Shown here piece after piece: positions 28,837 to 38,138 of a DNA stretch of 50,372 nt (position 1 is its first letter; every line of letters begins with the position of its first letter). The stretch comes from Thalassobacillus devorans. Its GTDB lineage: Bacteria; Bacillota; Bacilli; Bacillales; Halobacillaceae. The stretch is from positions 1 through 50,372 of the forward strand of contig NZ_FXEH01000001.1 in assembly GCF_900176565.1 (NCBI RefSeq). Reading direction: 5' to 3'. The notes beneath the pieces were generated by a model. That model was not told the DNA's origin, did not search any database, and saw only the letters and a program-made list of their open reading frames with translations. The position numbers were made by a program, and so were the translations under genes.

Positions 28837-30216
28837 TTAACCTTTTTTGGGCTGCTTCATTTTAGAAGCATAGCCTTCTTTGTTTGTTTGACGAGAACGT
28901 GCAATGGAAAGCGCCTCTGACGGTACATCTTCATTTATTGTTGAACCAGCAGCGACATAAGCACCCTTTCCGACTGTAACCGGAGCAATCAAATTGGAAT
29001 TGCATCCGATAAAGGCATCATCTTCAATTTTTGTTAAATGCTTGTTCGCTCCATCATAGTTGACGGTAATCGTCCCACATCCGATGTTCACTCCGGTACC
29101 GACCTCAGAATCACCAATATAACTCAAGTGAGAAGCTTTACTATTATTGCCGAACGCCGCTTTTTTCACTTCGACAAAGTTACCTATTTTAACTTCATCC
29201 CCGAGATCTGATTGTGGACGTATATGGGCAAACGGACCAATTTGGACGCGTTGTCCAATATTACTGTCCGCAGCAACACTTTGCCTGATGACGGTACCTG
29301 CACCGATACGAGAATTTGTTATCGTGGTATGCGGACCGATGATGGCATCATCATCAATTTCGGTATTTCCATCAATGACGCAGCCTGGATGAATAACAAC
29401 ATCCTGCCCGATCTTCACATCCGGACCAATGTAAGTATGATCTACATCAATCAAGGTAACTCCGTTTCGCATATGCTGCTCGTTAATGCGCTGCTTCATC
29501 GTTTTTTCTGCTTGTGATAGAGCGACACGATCATTGACACCTAACGTTTCTGAAAAATCGCCTGTTTGATAAGCGCTGACTTTTTCTTGTTTATCTTTCA
29601 GGATTTCAATGACGTCCGGCAGGTAGTATTCTCCTTGCACATTATCATTGGAAACATTTTGTAAGGCATCAAACAAGGCACGGTTATCAAAGCAGTAAGT
29701 ACCCGTGTTGATTTCCTGGATTTCTTTCTCTTCATTATTCGCATCTTTATGTTCGACAATGCGCTCGACTTCGCCGGTCGCCCCGCGTATGACACGTCCG
29801 TACCCGGTTGGATCGTCAGCATGAGCAGTCAAAATAGTGGCAAGTGCGCCTTCTTGATCATGATGATCGATCAATGCCTGCAATGTCTCTCCTGTCAATA
29901 ATGGCGTATCCCCGCACACAACAAGCGTGGTGCCTTCTTTATCTGCCAGGATATCTTCCGCCTGCAGCACCGCATGTCCGGTTCCAAGCTGCTCTTCCTG
30001 GATGACATAATGGCTGTCTTCACCTAATTGATCCTGAACTTTCTCAGCTCCGAACCCTACAACGGTGATCAATTCGCTTAAATCGACAGTGTTCAACTGA
30101 TCTACAACATGCTGTACCATTGGTTTGCCGCATACAGGATGCAAAACTTTATACAGTTTTGACTTCATCCTTGTACCCTGACCAGCCGCAAGCACAACGG
30201 CATATCTATTACTCAT
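28837..30216 (-). CDS. glmU: Bifunctional GlcN-1-P acetyltransferase / UDP-GlcNAc pyrophosphorylase
   Basis: Last two steps to UDP-GlcNAc for peptidoglycan and teichoic acids. N-terminal uridyltransferase domain: [12 protein letters not shown] at about 8-19 and GDTPLL near 102. The C-terminal left-handed beta-helix acetyltransferase has hexapeptide repeats and the active-site region [12 protein letters not shown] and [12 protein letters not shown] chose ATG 30216, 8 bp after GGAGGG; the frame extends to 30231. 459 residues, family length. Operon glmU-prs(-ctc). Confidence 0.97.
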   Translation of the reverse strand: MSNRYAVVLAAGQGTRMKSKLYKVLHPVCGKPMVQHVVDQLNTVDLSELITVVGFGAEKVQDQLGEDSHYVIQEEQLGTGHAVLQAEDILADKEGTTLVVCGDTPLLTGETLQALIDHHDQEGALATILTAHADDPTGYGRVIRGATGEVERIVEHKDANNEEKEIQEINTGTYCFDNRALFDALQNVSNDNVQGEYYLPDVIEILKDKQEKVSAYQTGDFSETLGVNDRVALSQAEKTMKQRINEQHMRNGVTLIDVDHTYIGPDVKIGQDVVIHPGCVIDGNTEIDDDAIIGPHTTITNSRIGAGTVIRQSVAADSNIGQRVQIGPFAHIRPQSDLGDEVKIGNFVEVKKAAFGNNSKASHLSYIGDSEVGTGVNIGCGTITVNYDGANKHLTKIEDDAFIGCNSNLIAPVTVGKGAYVAAGSTINEDVPSEALSIARSRQTNKEGYASKMKQPKKG

Positions 30217-30335
30217 GAAGTAACCCTCCATCCTATTTATCCATAAAAATCATATCTTAAAACAAGTGTTATTTCAACAATACCCTACTTGAAATGACTA
30301 TAATTATAAACTGGGAGGGATACCAAAAAAAGACA

Positions 30336-30405
30336 TGTTAAAACCCGGTCGAAACCGGGTATTGTTTAAACAAAATAAAGAAGCCTAACTCCTGTGAAGT
30401 TAGAC
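30336..30405 (-). terminator. Tandem terminators after spoVG
   Basis: Two hairpins follow spoVG on the minus strand. The first pairs CTAACT with AGTTAG (30384-30404) and is followed by TTCTTTATTTT. The second pairs ACCCGGT with ACCGGGT around a TTCG tetraloop (30343-30360) and is followed by TTTTAA. Together they separate spoVG from glmU. Confidence 0.7.
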
Positions 30406-30428
30406 CCCCCTGTTGTCATGATATTTAC

Positions 30429-30719
30429 TTACGAAGCGCCGGCTTCTTCATACTCTACTTCTGCTTCACCAGCACGGTGGTATTCTTCAAGTACAGCGTC
30501 TTGAATTTTTCCACGAGTGTTCGAGTTGATCGGGTGTGCAATGTCCCGGAACTCACCATCAGGCGTGCGCTTACTTGGCATAGCTACAAATAGACCATTG
30601 TTGCCATCAATGACACGAATATCGTGTACGACAAACTCCTGGTCTAAAGTAATAGAAGCAATTGCTCGCATTCTTCCTTCAGTATTCACGCGTCGCAGTC
30701 TAACGTCAGTTACTTCCAT
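30429..30719 (-). CDS. spoVG: Regulatory protein SpoVG
   Basis: 96 residues; the family start [26 protein letters not shown] and [21 protein letters not shown] are unmistakable (key parts VTDVRLRRV and VHDIRVI). In B. subtilis SpoVG affects asymmetric septation; in other Firmicutes it binds RNA or DNA and controls virulence and wall genes. A sigma-H promoter precedes it and two terminators follow. yabJ, which normally sits between purR and spoVG, is missing here, so spoVG appears monocistronic. Confidence 0.96.
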   Translation of the reverse strand: MEVTDVRLRRVNTEGRMRAIASITLDQEFVVHDIRVIDGNNGLFVAMPSKRTPDGEFRDIAHPINSNTRGKIQDAVLEEYHRAGEAEVEYEEAGAS

Positions 30720-30760
30720 TAATATTCACCACCTTTTCCCAAAAAGAACTTATTACATAA

Positions 30761-30785
30761 ATTCCACAAAACGGCAAAAATTCCT
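30761..30785 (-). promoter_or_regulatory. Sigma-H promoter of spoVG
   Basis: Minus strand: AGGAATT at 30779-30785 and GGAAT at 30761-30765, 13 bp apart. It closely follows the B. subtilis spoVG sigma-H promoter (AGGATTT ... GGAAT). The start of spoVG is 42 bp downstream. Confidence 0.75.
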
Positions 30786-30850
30786 TCTTTATTTAATAAA
30801 AATTTTTCACGGTTTGTAGTTTGACAAGAAATTAATAGTATTTAATATGC

Positions 30851-30896
30851 AAGAAGCGGAACCTCAGCCATTGGTATGACAGGGATTCCGCTTCTT
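30851..30896. repeat. Inverted repeat after purR
   Basis: Perfect 11-bp arms AAGAAGCGGAA/TTCCGCTTCTT (30851-30861 with 30886-30896) surround a 24-nt loop. It may act as the purR terminator, but no T-run follows on the minus strand. It is the only structured element in the 205-bp purR-spoVG gap besides the sigma-H promoter. Confidence 0.6.
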
Positions 30897-30924
30897 GTAA
30901 CCTTTTATATACTAATAAATTTTA

Positions 30925-31746
30925 TTAGGTGATTTTATCTAATAAATTTCCAGTTGCAACTTTAATTTGTTTATTACGATCATCCACATTCAAAATTTGG
31001 ACGAGGGATAAATAATCTTCTACGACGCGGTCTTCGTCTTCATCTTCCGCTTCAGCCAGGACACCGATACCCGCTGTAACGGCGTTAAATTCTTTTAACA
31101 GGTTCTGCATACCCGCGATAGTGCCTCCCGCCTTCATGAAATCATCAATAATCAATACCCTCGATTTTTCCTTCAGGCTGCGCTTCGTCAACACCATCGT
31201 TTGGATTTTTTTGGTGGAACCGGAAACATAATTGATACTTACTGTGGATCCTTCCGTTACTTTGGGGTCTCGACGTGCAATGACGACCGGAACATTCAAA
31301 TAAGAAGCTACAGCGTAAGCAAGTGGTATTCCCTTTGTCGCCACTGTCATAACGACATCGACTTCCTTATCGGCAAAGGCTGAAGCAAACAAGCGCCCGA
31401 TATCACGGACCGTATGGGGGTCACCCAGTAAATCACTCATGAACAAGTAGCCTCCAGGAAGGAGCCGTTCAGGGTCTTCCAGCCGTTCGCATAATCGGCT
31501 GACAAAAGATTCACTATAGGCTTTGGAAAATTGCGGGATATATTTAACGCCACCCGCCGCTCCCGATACCGTCTGCAAATAACCAATGCTTTCTTTTTGG
31601 AACATCTGGTTGATGATACCCAAATCTTCACTAATAGAAGATTTAGCCGCCTGATACGTCTCGGAAAAGAACGGCAAGGAAACTAATTCTCTCGGATGAT
31701 CTAATAAATAGTGGGTCATTGCCACCAGTCGTTCACTTCTTTTCAT
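30925..31746 (-). CDS. purR: Purine operon repressor PurR
   Basis: Represses purine genes and is released by PRPP. 273 residues: an N-terminal winged helix (about 1-74, MKRSERLVAMTHYLL) and a C-terminal phosphoribosyltransferase-like domain with the PRPP loop VLIIDDFMKAGGT at about 199-211. Its own promoter region carries a PurBox pair, so it is probably autoregulated as in B. subtilis. It lies between ispE and spoVG; the usual downstream partner yabJ is absent. Confidence 0.96.
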   Translation of the reverse strand: MKRSERLVAMTHYLLDHPRELVSLPFFSETYQAAKSSISEDLGIINQMFQKESIGYLQTVSGAAGGVKYIPQFSKAYSESFVSRLCERLEDPERLLPGGYLFMSDLLGDPHTVRDIGRLFASAFADKEVDVVMTVATKGIPLAYAVASYLNVPVVIARRDPKVTEGSTVSINYVSGSTKKIQTMVLTKRSLKEKSRVLIIDDFMKAGGTIAGMQNLLKEFNAVTAGIGVLAEAEDEDEDRVVEDYLSLVQILNVDDRNKQIKVATGNLLDKIT

Positions 31747-31758
31747 ACGAACACCTCA

Positions 31759-31809
31759 AAATCCGAATATTATCATCTAATATTACCAGATTCATACGGT
31801 TTTAATCAA
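31759..31809 (-). promoter_or_regulatory. purR promoter with inverted PurBox pair
   Basis: Minus-strand promoter TTGATT (31804-31809), 18-bp spacer, TAATAT (31780-31785). Two PurBox-like sites in inverted orientation flank or overlap it: AAATCCGAATATT on the plus strand at 31759-31771 and AAAACCGTATGAA on the minus strand at 31791-31803. Counted as 14-mers they are 17 bp apart, the spacing known for B. subtilis PurBox pairs. The promoter overlaps the ispE stop codon. Confidence 0.6.
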
Positions 31810-32672
31810 GTGTGGGAACGGTGTCCTAACATACGGACAAGGTATACTTCATCACAAAAACCCCTCAAGCTATTGAATATACGTTGGGCTCTCGTTTCTT
31901 GTTGGGCAAGTGAAAACACCGTAGGACCACTTCCACTCATCAGGACGGCATCGGCCCCGGCTTGTACCATTTGATGCTTGATCTGTCTGACTTTTGGATG
32001 AAGCTCTAAGGTTACAGATTCCAGCACATTGCCGACATTATCACATAGCTGTTTAAAGTCTTCATTTTCCAGCGCCTCGATCATCGCAGTAGTATTGGGA
32101 TGTTCCGCCTTTTCCCCCTGATATTTTTTGTAGACCGTAGCAGTAGAGACCCCGATGGCAGGTTTGGCAAGGACGACCCAGCAAGCAGGCGGCGCAGGCA
32201 GGTTTACGATCTGCTCTCCCCGGCCTTTTGCTAACGCGGTCCCCCCATAGACACAAAAGGAAACATCAGAGCCAATTTCACTCCCTAAACGGGCAAGTTC
32301 ATCAGGGTTAAGCGCAAGATTCCAAAGACGGTTAACGCCTCTTAGTACAGCAGCAGCATCACTGCTTCCTCCAGCAAGCCCGGCAGCGACAGGGATGTTT
32401 TTTTCGATGAATATCCTGACGCCTGCTTCAACCTGGTATGTATCTTTTACTAATTTAGCAGCCCGATAGGCGAGATTTCTTTCATCATTAGGAACGAACC
32501 TGCTTTCAGACTCGATAATGATCTGATTTTCTTCCAATACCTCCAGCGTAATTCGATCTGCTAAATCAATCGTCGTCATGACCATTTCCACTTCATGAAA
32601 TCCGTCATCCCGTTTATATAGAACGTCTAACGAAAGGTTTATTTTCGCCGGCGCTTTTTCATACACGTACAT
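31806..32672 (-). CDS. ispE: 4-diphosphocytidyl-2-C-methyl-D-erythritol kinase
   Basis: GHMP kinase of the MEP isoprenoid pathway. The substrate motif [13 protein letters not shown] is at about 6-18 and the ATP loop [16 protein letters not shown] at about 90-105. A third motif, [11 protein letters not shown], is near 247. 288 residues is the usual length. It follows sspF by 73 bp and its end overlaps the purR promoter. Confidence 0.96.
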   Translation of the reverse strand: MYVYEKAPAKINLSLDVLYKRDDGFHEVEMVMTTIDLADRITLEVLEENQIIIESESRFVPNDERNLAYRAAKLVKDTYQVEAGVRIFIEKNIPVAAGLAGGSSDAAAVLRGVNRLWNLALNPDELARLGSEIGSDVSFCVYGGTALAKGRGEQIVNLPAPPACWVVLAKPAIGVSTATVYKKYQGEKAEHPNTTAMIEALENEDFKQLCDNVGNVLESVTLELHPKVRQIKHQMVQAGADAVLMSGSGPTVFSLAQQETRAQRIFNSLRGFCDEVYLVRMLGHRSHT

Positions 32673-32732
32673 GGTTCCACCTACTTTTCCTCATCATTAC
32701 TATAGGAGATTGTACCATATTTCCTTTCAAAA

Positions 32733-32760
32733 AAGGGAGCGTCCATCAGGACCGCTCCCT
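32733..32760 (-). terminator. sspF terminator overlapping the stop codon
   Basis: The stem GGGAGCG/CGCTCCC is followed on the minus strand by six T residues. The sspF stop codon (32746-32748) lies inside the hairpin. Confidence 0.85.
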
Positions 32761-32925
32761 TATCATTTGCTCCTCGGCCATTTGAATGGCGCGTTTCACG
32801 ATATTTCCGGCATCCCGGGTTGTAATTCCACCCCAGCCTTCCTTCTGAACCGTGTCATAAAACCCAAGTTCTTTCGCAATTTCTTCTTTGAGGTGATCAG
32901 ACATAACCCCTCTTCTTCTGCTCAT
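32746..32925 (-). CDS. sspF: Alpha/beta-type small acid-soluble spore protein SspF
   Basis: DNA-binding forespore protein of the SspF minor SASP type. 59 residues starting [26 protein letters not shown] (key part RRRGVMS and LGFYDTV), with the C-terminal [10 protein letters not shown] family motif. I chose ATG 32925, 10 bp after AAAGGAG; the open frame extends to 32973 through that SD. A sigma-G-like promoter lies upstream. It sits between veg and ispE as in B. subtilis. Confidence 0.93.
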   Translation of the reverse strand: MSRRRGVMSDHLKEEIAKELGFYDTVQKEGWGGITTRDAGNIVKRAIQMAEEQMIRERS

Positions 32926-32967
32926 CCGTTTACAGCTCCTTTCAAAAAGCTTAGTTACGGACATTCC

Positions 32968-32997
32968 TAGCATATGTCATTCAGGGGTATTCATTCA
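32968..32997 (-). promoter_or_regulatory. Candidate sigma-G promoter of sspF
   Basis: Minus strand: TGAATG at 32992-32997, a 17-bp spacer, TATGCTA at 32968-32974. The spacing is exact for sigma-G and the -35 has one mismatch, but the -10 has two mismatches from CATACTA. Confidence 0.45.
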
Positions 32998-33063
32998 GTA
33001 ACTAATGGGTAACCACGGGAAAAATTCCCTGACATGATTATGGACTATTTCTGTTAAAAGAAC

Positions 33064-33272
33064 AAAAGCGCAAGCGCCTTGCTCACCCCCGACAAGCTTA
33101 AGACAAGCCTCGCCGTGACGTTTTTTGTACTTTTAGACCAATTAAGTTTATAATGGTTTAAAGTATAAGTAAAACTAAGGCTTTCGCCATAAACCATTGG
33201 CGATAAGCCAAGTTTTTCTAATCACAGAGAGGATTGACTTAAGACCTCGAGGGGGTAGGCGCTGGAGCTAGA
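33064..33272. repeat. Dispersed structured element, apparently split by a second repeat
   Basis: The left end (aaaagcgcaagcgcc, acccccgacaagcttaaga) and right end (cttaagacctcgagggggtaggcgctggag) are complementary: agcgcc/ggcgct, ccccc/ggggg, cttaa/ttaag. Such ends are familiar from a roughly 100-bp repeat common in Bacillaceae. Here the middle is enlarged by the palindromic repeat at 33157-33220. There is no coding sequence. This element and the terminator account for the 440-bp gap between sspF and veg. Confidence 0.6.
33157..33220. repeat. Palindromic short repeat, copy 1
   Basis: An imperfect 46-bp palindrome at 33171-33216 (aaaactaaggctttcgccat ... attggcgataagccaagtttt) follows a tttaaagtataagt lead. 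The same unit, lead included, recurs at 37791-37851. It has no open frame. Confidence 0.75.
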
Positions 33273-33330
33273 TGGAGCTACCACGTAAAGTTATCCAAAA
33301 AAAGAAAATTTTATAATTTCCTAGAAAATG

Positions 33331-33361
33331 AAAAAGAACAGTAAACCAATGTTTACTGTTC
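33331..33361 (-). terminator. veg terminator
   Basis: A perfect 11-bp stem GAACAGTAAAC/GTTTACTGTTC (33336-33346 with 33351-33361) has a 4-nt loop and is followed on the minus strand by TTTTTC. It starts 8 bp after the veg stop. Confidence 0.92.
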
Positions 33362-33368
33362 CAGATAG

Positions 33369-33626
33369 CTAACTCGTAGCTAGTTTGTTCATTTCATCGA
33401 AGCTCAATTCCACAGTTTCCGTAAGTACATCCGCATAGCTATAAGATACTCGTTCAAAAGCATTTTCCTCCTGGTCAAGCTCAACAATGAACACAGATGG
33501 ATACGTTTCTGCCAGAACACCGGAACGTTGGATGGTCTTTCTCCGTCCTCCATTTGCTGTCAATGTCAATCGCTTACCAATTTGGCCTTCAAGGGATTCT
33601 TTTATTTCGAATAACGTTTTAGCCAC
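33369..33626 (-). CDS. veg: Veg protein (biofilm/SinR-pathway regulator)
   Basis: 85 residues, strongly conserved: [26 protein letters not shown] and [15 protein letters not shown]. In B. subtilis Veg stimulates biofilm matrix genes by inhibiting SinR. I chose the GTG at 33626 (VAKTLFEI), 6 bp after AGGTGG, which matches the MAKTL start of B. subtilis Veg. Two tandem near-consensus promoters precede it; the B. subtilis veg promoter is a classic very strong sigma-A promoter. Confidence 0.95.
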   Translation of the reverse strand: MAKTLFEIKESLEGQIGKRLTLTANGGRRKTIQRSGVLAETYPSVFIVELDQEENAFERVSYSYADVLTETVELSFDEMNKLATS

Positions 33627-33649
33627 TACACTCCACCTCACTGTATATA

Positions 33650-33678
33650 AATATAACACAAGCCATCGACGATGTCAA
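33650..33678 (-). promoter_or_regulatory. veg promoter P2 (proximal)
   Basis: Minus strand: TTGACA at 33673-33678, a 17-bp spacer, TATATT at 33650-33655. It is 24 bp upstream of the GTG start, so the leader would be short. Confidence 0.75.
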
Positions 33679-33690
33679 ATAAAAACTTAT

Positions 33691-33720
33691 ATTATACCAG
33701 TATGACAATTTTAATGTCAA
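33691..33720 (-). promoter_or_regulatory. veg promoter P1 (distal)
   Basis: Minus strand: TTGACA at 33715-33720, an 18-bp spacer, TATAAT at 33691-33696. Both hexamers are perfect. The stretch from 33721 to 33919, downstream of yabG, is AT-rich and shows no gene or clear terminator. Confidence 0.8.
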
Positions 33721-33919
33721 TAAAATAATTGCTTGTGTCACGATATCTTTATTATTCCTGAAAAAGGTAAAATTATGTATATTAGAAAAAACTGGTTCAT
33801 ACTTTAATCCTTTAGTAAATTTATACTTTCTTAAAGTGAAAAATAAAACGGACTAATCCAAAAGGCTCAAGCATAGGAATTAATGCGCTTATTCTCCCTT
33901 TTAGATCATCCGTTTCACA

Positions 33920-34837
33920 CTAAATTTTTGAATTGTTATCTTCTTCTTTATCATTTTCTTCTTTTTCTTTTTCTTCCAGTATTTCCAGGGAGCGAAAAGG
34001 CATTCCGACCCTGAGCAGGCCTCGTGTCTCGACCCCTCCAAGCCCCCCTTCTCCTGTCAAGGTATTACGCAATACTTCTCTTACATTCACTTTATCCATA
34101 AATGACGTATAGGCGATGCGCGCAACGATATAGACAGGATCCAAAGCGTGAATGTTTATTCGCTGTGGTGAGCTTGCGTAATTAGCCCCAGCTTTAATCA
34201 ACGACTCGAAATGGGATTGACAGGCACCCGCAAAAATAACCAGTTGATCCAGATGCGATGACTTACTTCGGATTTCACGAACCGTGTCAACAAAATATTG
34301 GGAATGGCGATACGCACGTAAGTCACGAACCGAACCTTTATTCTTGGAAAAAGAATCGTGACCGGTGATGACGACAATATCAGGCTGGATCCTTTCAATT
34401 AAAGATCCTATTTGAACCGGCATATCTTTTTCACCCATATGAGTCCCATGTACTTGTATACCTAACTGTTGATAGAGTTGGATGCACTTTTTCAGAAAAA
34501 GTTGATCTCCGTCAACATGGAGGACACGTGGAGCTATTTGAAAATAATTATTTTCAAACTTAAAGCCATCTGTCGACTCATGATCCCTTTTTTCTTTCAG
34601 CAGCTGATAATCCTGGCGGAACAACCGATAAGAATAGTCTTCCTGTACTTTCACTTTCTTTTTATGTGCCCGGTATTCTTCGCCTGTCGCTTTCTTCAAA
34701 TCAGAAATAGGAGCATCTGCCTCCAGCCGGAAGTCCTCTCCAAATAAAAGCACCCGGTCCTCTTTGACAGATTGAACACGGAATAACAAGTCGTGTTGAT
34801 GAGAGATGCGTGTTACTAAATCCCCTTTGACAATCAT
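33920..34837 (-). CDS. yabG: Sporulation-specific protease YabG
   Basis: Cysteine-type protease that processes spore coat proteins. 305 residues. Family landmarks are VVITGHDSFSKNKGSVRDLRAYRHS (key part GHDSFSKNKG, containing a probable catalytic His), then LVIFAGACQSHFE with a probable catalytic Cys, and GGVETRGLLRVGMPF near the end. The last 20 residues are a Glu/Lys/Asp-rich tail. It sits between rsmA and veg, as in B. subtilis, and has a sigma-K-like promoter under a long palindrome. Confidence 0.93.
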   Translation of the reverse strand: MIVKGDLVTRISHQHDLLFRVQSVKEDRVLLFGEDFRLEADAPISDLKKATGEEYRAHKKKVKVQEDYSYRLFRQDYQLLKEKRDHESTDGFKFENNYFQIAPRVLHVDGDQLFLKKCIQLYQQLGIQVHGTHMGEKDMPVQIGSLIERIQPDIVVITGHDSFSKNKGSVRDLRAYRHSQYFVDTVREIRSKSSHLDQLVIFAGACQSHFESLIKAGANYASSPQRINIHALDPVYIVARIAYTSFMDKVNVREVLRNTLTGEGGLGGVETRGLLRVGMPFRSLEILEEKEKEENDKEEDNNSKI

Positions 34838-34850
34838 CTTGCCACCACCT

Positions 34851-34894
34851 CATACATTTCACTAACATAGCCTATGTGAAATGTATGAAGTTGT
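34851..34894 (-). promoter_or_regulatory. yabG sigma-K-like promoter within a 37-bp palindrome
   Basis: Minus strand -10 CATAGGCTA at 34868-34876, with AC at 34893-34894 after a 16-bp spacer, fits sigma-K. Perfect 12-bp arms CATACATTTCAC/GTGAAATGTATG (34851-34862 with 34876-34887) span the -10 and the expected transcript start. This suggests a dimeric repressor or activator site. Confidence 0.5.
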
Positions 34895-34908
34895 GTACTC
34901 TCTAAGGG

Positions 34909-36352
<1,444 letters not shown>

Positions 36353-36411
36353 TTATACTCCTCCGTGCAACAATACGCTAGTAGCTTTCAGCATACCACG
36401 AAATGAACCCA

Positions 36412-36443
36412 AAAGAAAAAGCAGAGGAGCGGGTCCCCTGCTT
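36412..36443 (-). terminator. yabE terminator
   Basis: The stem AGCAGGGGA/TCCTCTGCT (36420-36442, one mismatch) is followed on the minus strand by TTTTTCTTTT, four bases after the yabE stop. Confidence 0.8.
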
Positions 36444-36447
36444 ATCG

Positions 36448-37737
36448 TTATTTTCCGAGTATTTTCACTTGCACTGTCTTACGCCCGAAGCTTTGCGCCT
36501 TGCTCTTGGAAGACATGAACAGGTCGATCTTATTACCCTTGATCGCTCCACCTGTATCTCCGGCAATTGCATTTCCGTAGCCTTCGACCCACACCCTAGT
36601 ACCAAGTGGAATGACGTTAGGATCGACAGCAATTACTTTCGCATCAGGATTCGCTTTCAGATTGATGCCTGTTGCCGTAATGCCGGAACATCCACTGCAG
36701 CTGGCTGTATAAGCAGTGGCACTCATTTGCAGTGTTTTGACCGAGCTCTCTGAGTCTCCACGAGAAACTGTGGTGTCACTGTCACTATTACCTGAGTTCG
36801 ATTTCTGAGTAGAACTATTATTGGAATCCGAAGATTTATTCGTATTATTCGATGCCTGTGTTACAACTTTCTTTTCCTCTTCTTTTGTACCAATTGCAAC
36901 GATTTTATTTTGGCTTTCCTTTTGCTGCTCTTCCTTGATCAGCTTCCGGTCGACCTCTTCGCCATTTTTCAAGGTCACTTCGTACTTCTTCGTGATAAGT
37001 CCTTTTTCACCATCCGTAACCGTTTTTCTTTCCCCTTTCGGGAGAGAACCATCCTGTTTAGTTACAACAGTAAAGTCTATTTCTTCTTCGATTACATCGG
37101 TGACTTTTTCTACACGTGTGATTTTTACAGGTGTTTTTTCTGTCAGTTGTTTGGACTCTTGAGGTTTCAATTCATCCATTTCACCTAACTCGATTTCCTG
37201 ATCCTTCAGGAAGTCACCGACAGTGGAAGCAGTAGTCCAGACTTGTGTTTTTTCACCGCCATCATTAATGGTGACCTGGAATGCTTTTGCAATTTCTATA
37301 TTCATATCAGGCTCAATCGGATCCATTTCCGTATGAGAAACCTCATCTCGTTTTTTAAAATGAAGATCCTGCTCCTCGAAAAACTCTCCGACTGTTTCTG
37401 CAGTTGTATAATAATCTTTTTGTTCGCCATCGATTACTACATGGACTGGCTCGGCACTTTGATAATCGACTTCCATCCCGTTAGCCAATGCAGTATCTTC
37501 TGGATGCGATAATTCATCATATTCTGAGGTGTTGATCTCTAATGTCTGCAGAAGTTCACCCACTGTGTCGGCATGTGTACGTAGTTGGGTTGTTTCCCCG
37601 TTGTGATTAACAGTGACTTCTGCTTTGGTTGCTTCATGAGTTATAACTCCAAGTAAGGCAAACAATACGGCGCTGCTAATAATCGTTAAGACCAGCGTAG
37701 TTTTTGAAGCTGGCAACAATTTAGAAAATATTTTCAT
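36448..37737 (-). CDS. yabE: Cell-wall-associated protein YabE (DUF348 x3, G5, 3D domains)
   Basis: Resuscitation-promoting-factor-like wall protein. An N-terminal signal or anchor helix (about 13-33) is followed by three DUF348 repeats (about 40-200), a G5 domain (about 200-280) and a Ser/Asn/Thr-rich linker (about 285-335). The C-terminal 3D domain (about 336-429) carries the name-giving aspartates in VIAVDPNVIPLGTRVWV, GNAIAGDTGGAIKGNKIDLF. It is expected to cleave peptidoglycan. It has a terminator of its own; I could not identify its promoter with confidence. Confidence 0.93.
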   Translation of the reverse strand: MKIFSKLLPASKTTLVLTIISSAVLFALLGVITHEATKAEVTVNHNGETTQLRTHADTVGELLQTLEINTSEYDELSHPEDTALANGMEVDYQSAEPVHVVIDGEQKDYYTTAETVGEFFEEQDLHFKKRDEVSHTEMDPIEPDMNIEIAKAFQVTINDGGEKTQVWTTASTVGDFLKDQEIELGEMDELKPQESKQLTEKTPVKITRVEKVTDVIEEEIDFTVVTKQDGSLPKGERKTVTDGEKGLITKKYEVTLKNGEEVDRKLIKEEQQKESQNKIVAIGTKEEEKKVVTQASNNTNKSSDSNNSSTQKSNSGNSDSDTTVSRGDSESSVKTLQMSATAYTASCSGCSGITATGINLKANPDAKVIAVDPNVIPLGTRVWVEGYGNAIAGDTGGAIKGNKIDLFMSSKSKAQSFGRKTVQVKILGK

Positions 37738-37790
37738 GCCCCGTGCCTCCCCTTTTTTGTACTTTAAGAATGTTTAACTTTCTTAAAGGA

Positions 37791-37851
37791 TTAAAGTATA
37801 AGAAAAACTATGGCTTTCACCATTACTTGGCGAAAAGCCAAGTTTTCCTAA
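37791..37851. repeat. Palindromic short repeat, copy 2
   Basis: Matches 33157-33220 over about 60 bp, including ttaaagtataag and aagccaagtttt. The palindrome arms are aaaactatggctt and aagccaagtttt. It lies just upstream of yabE. The rest of the 400-bp yabE-tatD gap (37852-38086) is AT-rich with no feature I can support. Confidence 0.75.
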
Positions 37852-38086
37852 ATAAACGCTTCATAACATAAAAATAAATGCCTATGTAAAAACCAAAGCT
37901 TGCTCGCTCGGTTGCACAATACCCAATATACACGTCCGACCTCCGAATTAAAATAACAAACATGTTACAATTCTCATACATTTGTATAATAAAATAGGAA
38001 AAAAGTACCTTTCATTCAAAAAACGACATCAAAAAGACAAGTAACACCACATTTCTCCACGACTTTCTTCCTGTGTCCTTAAATTT

Positions 38087-38115
38087 AAAAAACCGTCCTC
38101 TTTTGAGAGGACGGG
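38087..38115 (-). terminator. tatD terminator
   Basis: A perfect 9-bp stem CCGTCCTCT/AGAGGACGG (38093-38101 with 38106-38114) has a 4-nt loop and is followed on the minus strand by six T residues. Confidence 0.9.
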
Positions 38116-38138
38116 AAAAAATCACCTTTTTTATTCTT

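Noticed and set aside
37738-38086. ECF-sigma promoter or c-di-AMP riboswitch upstream of yabE
   Set aside because: A TGTAAC occurs but no matching -10 lies at 16-17 bp, and no riboswitch core was visible.
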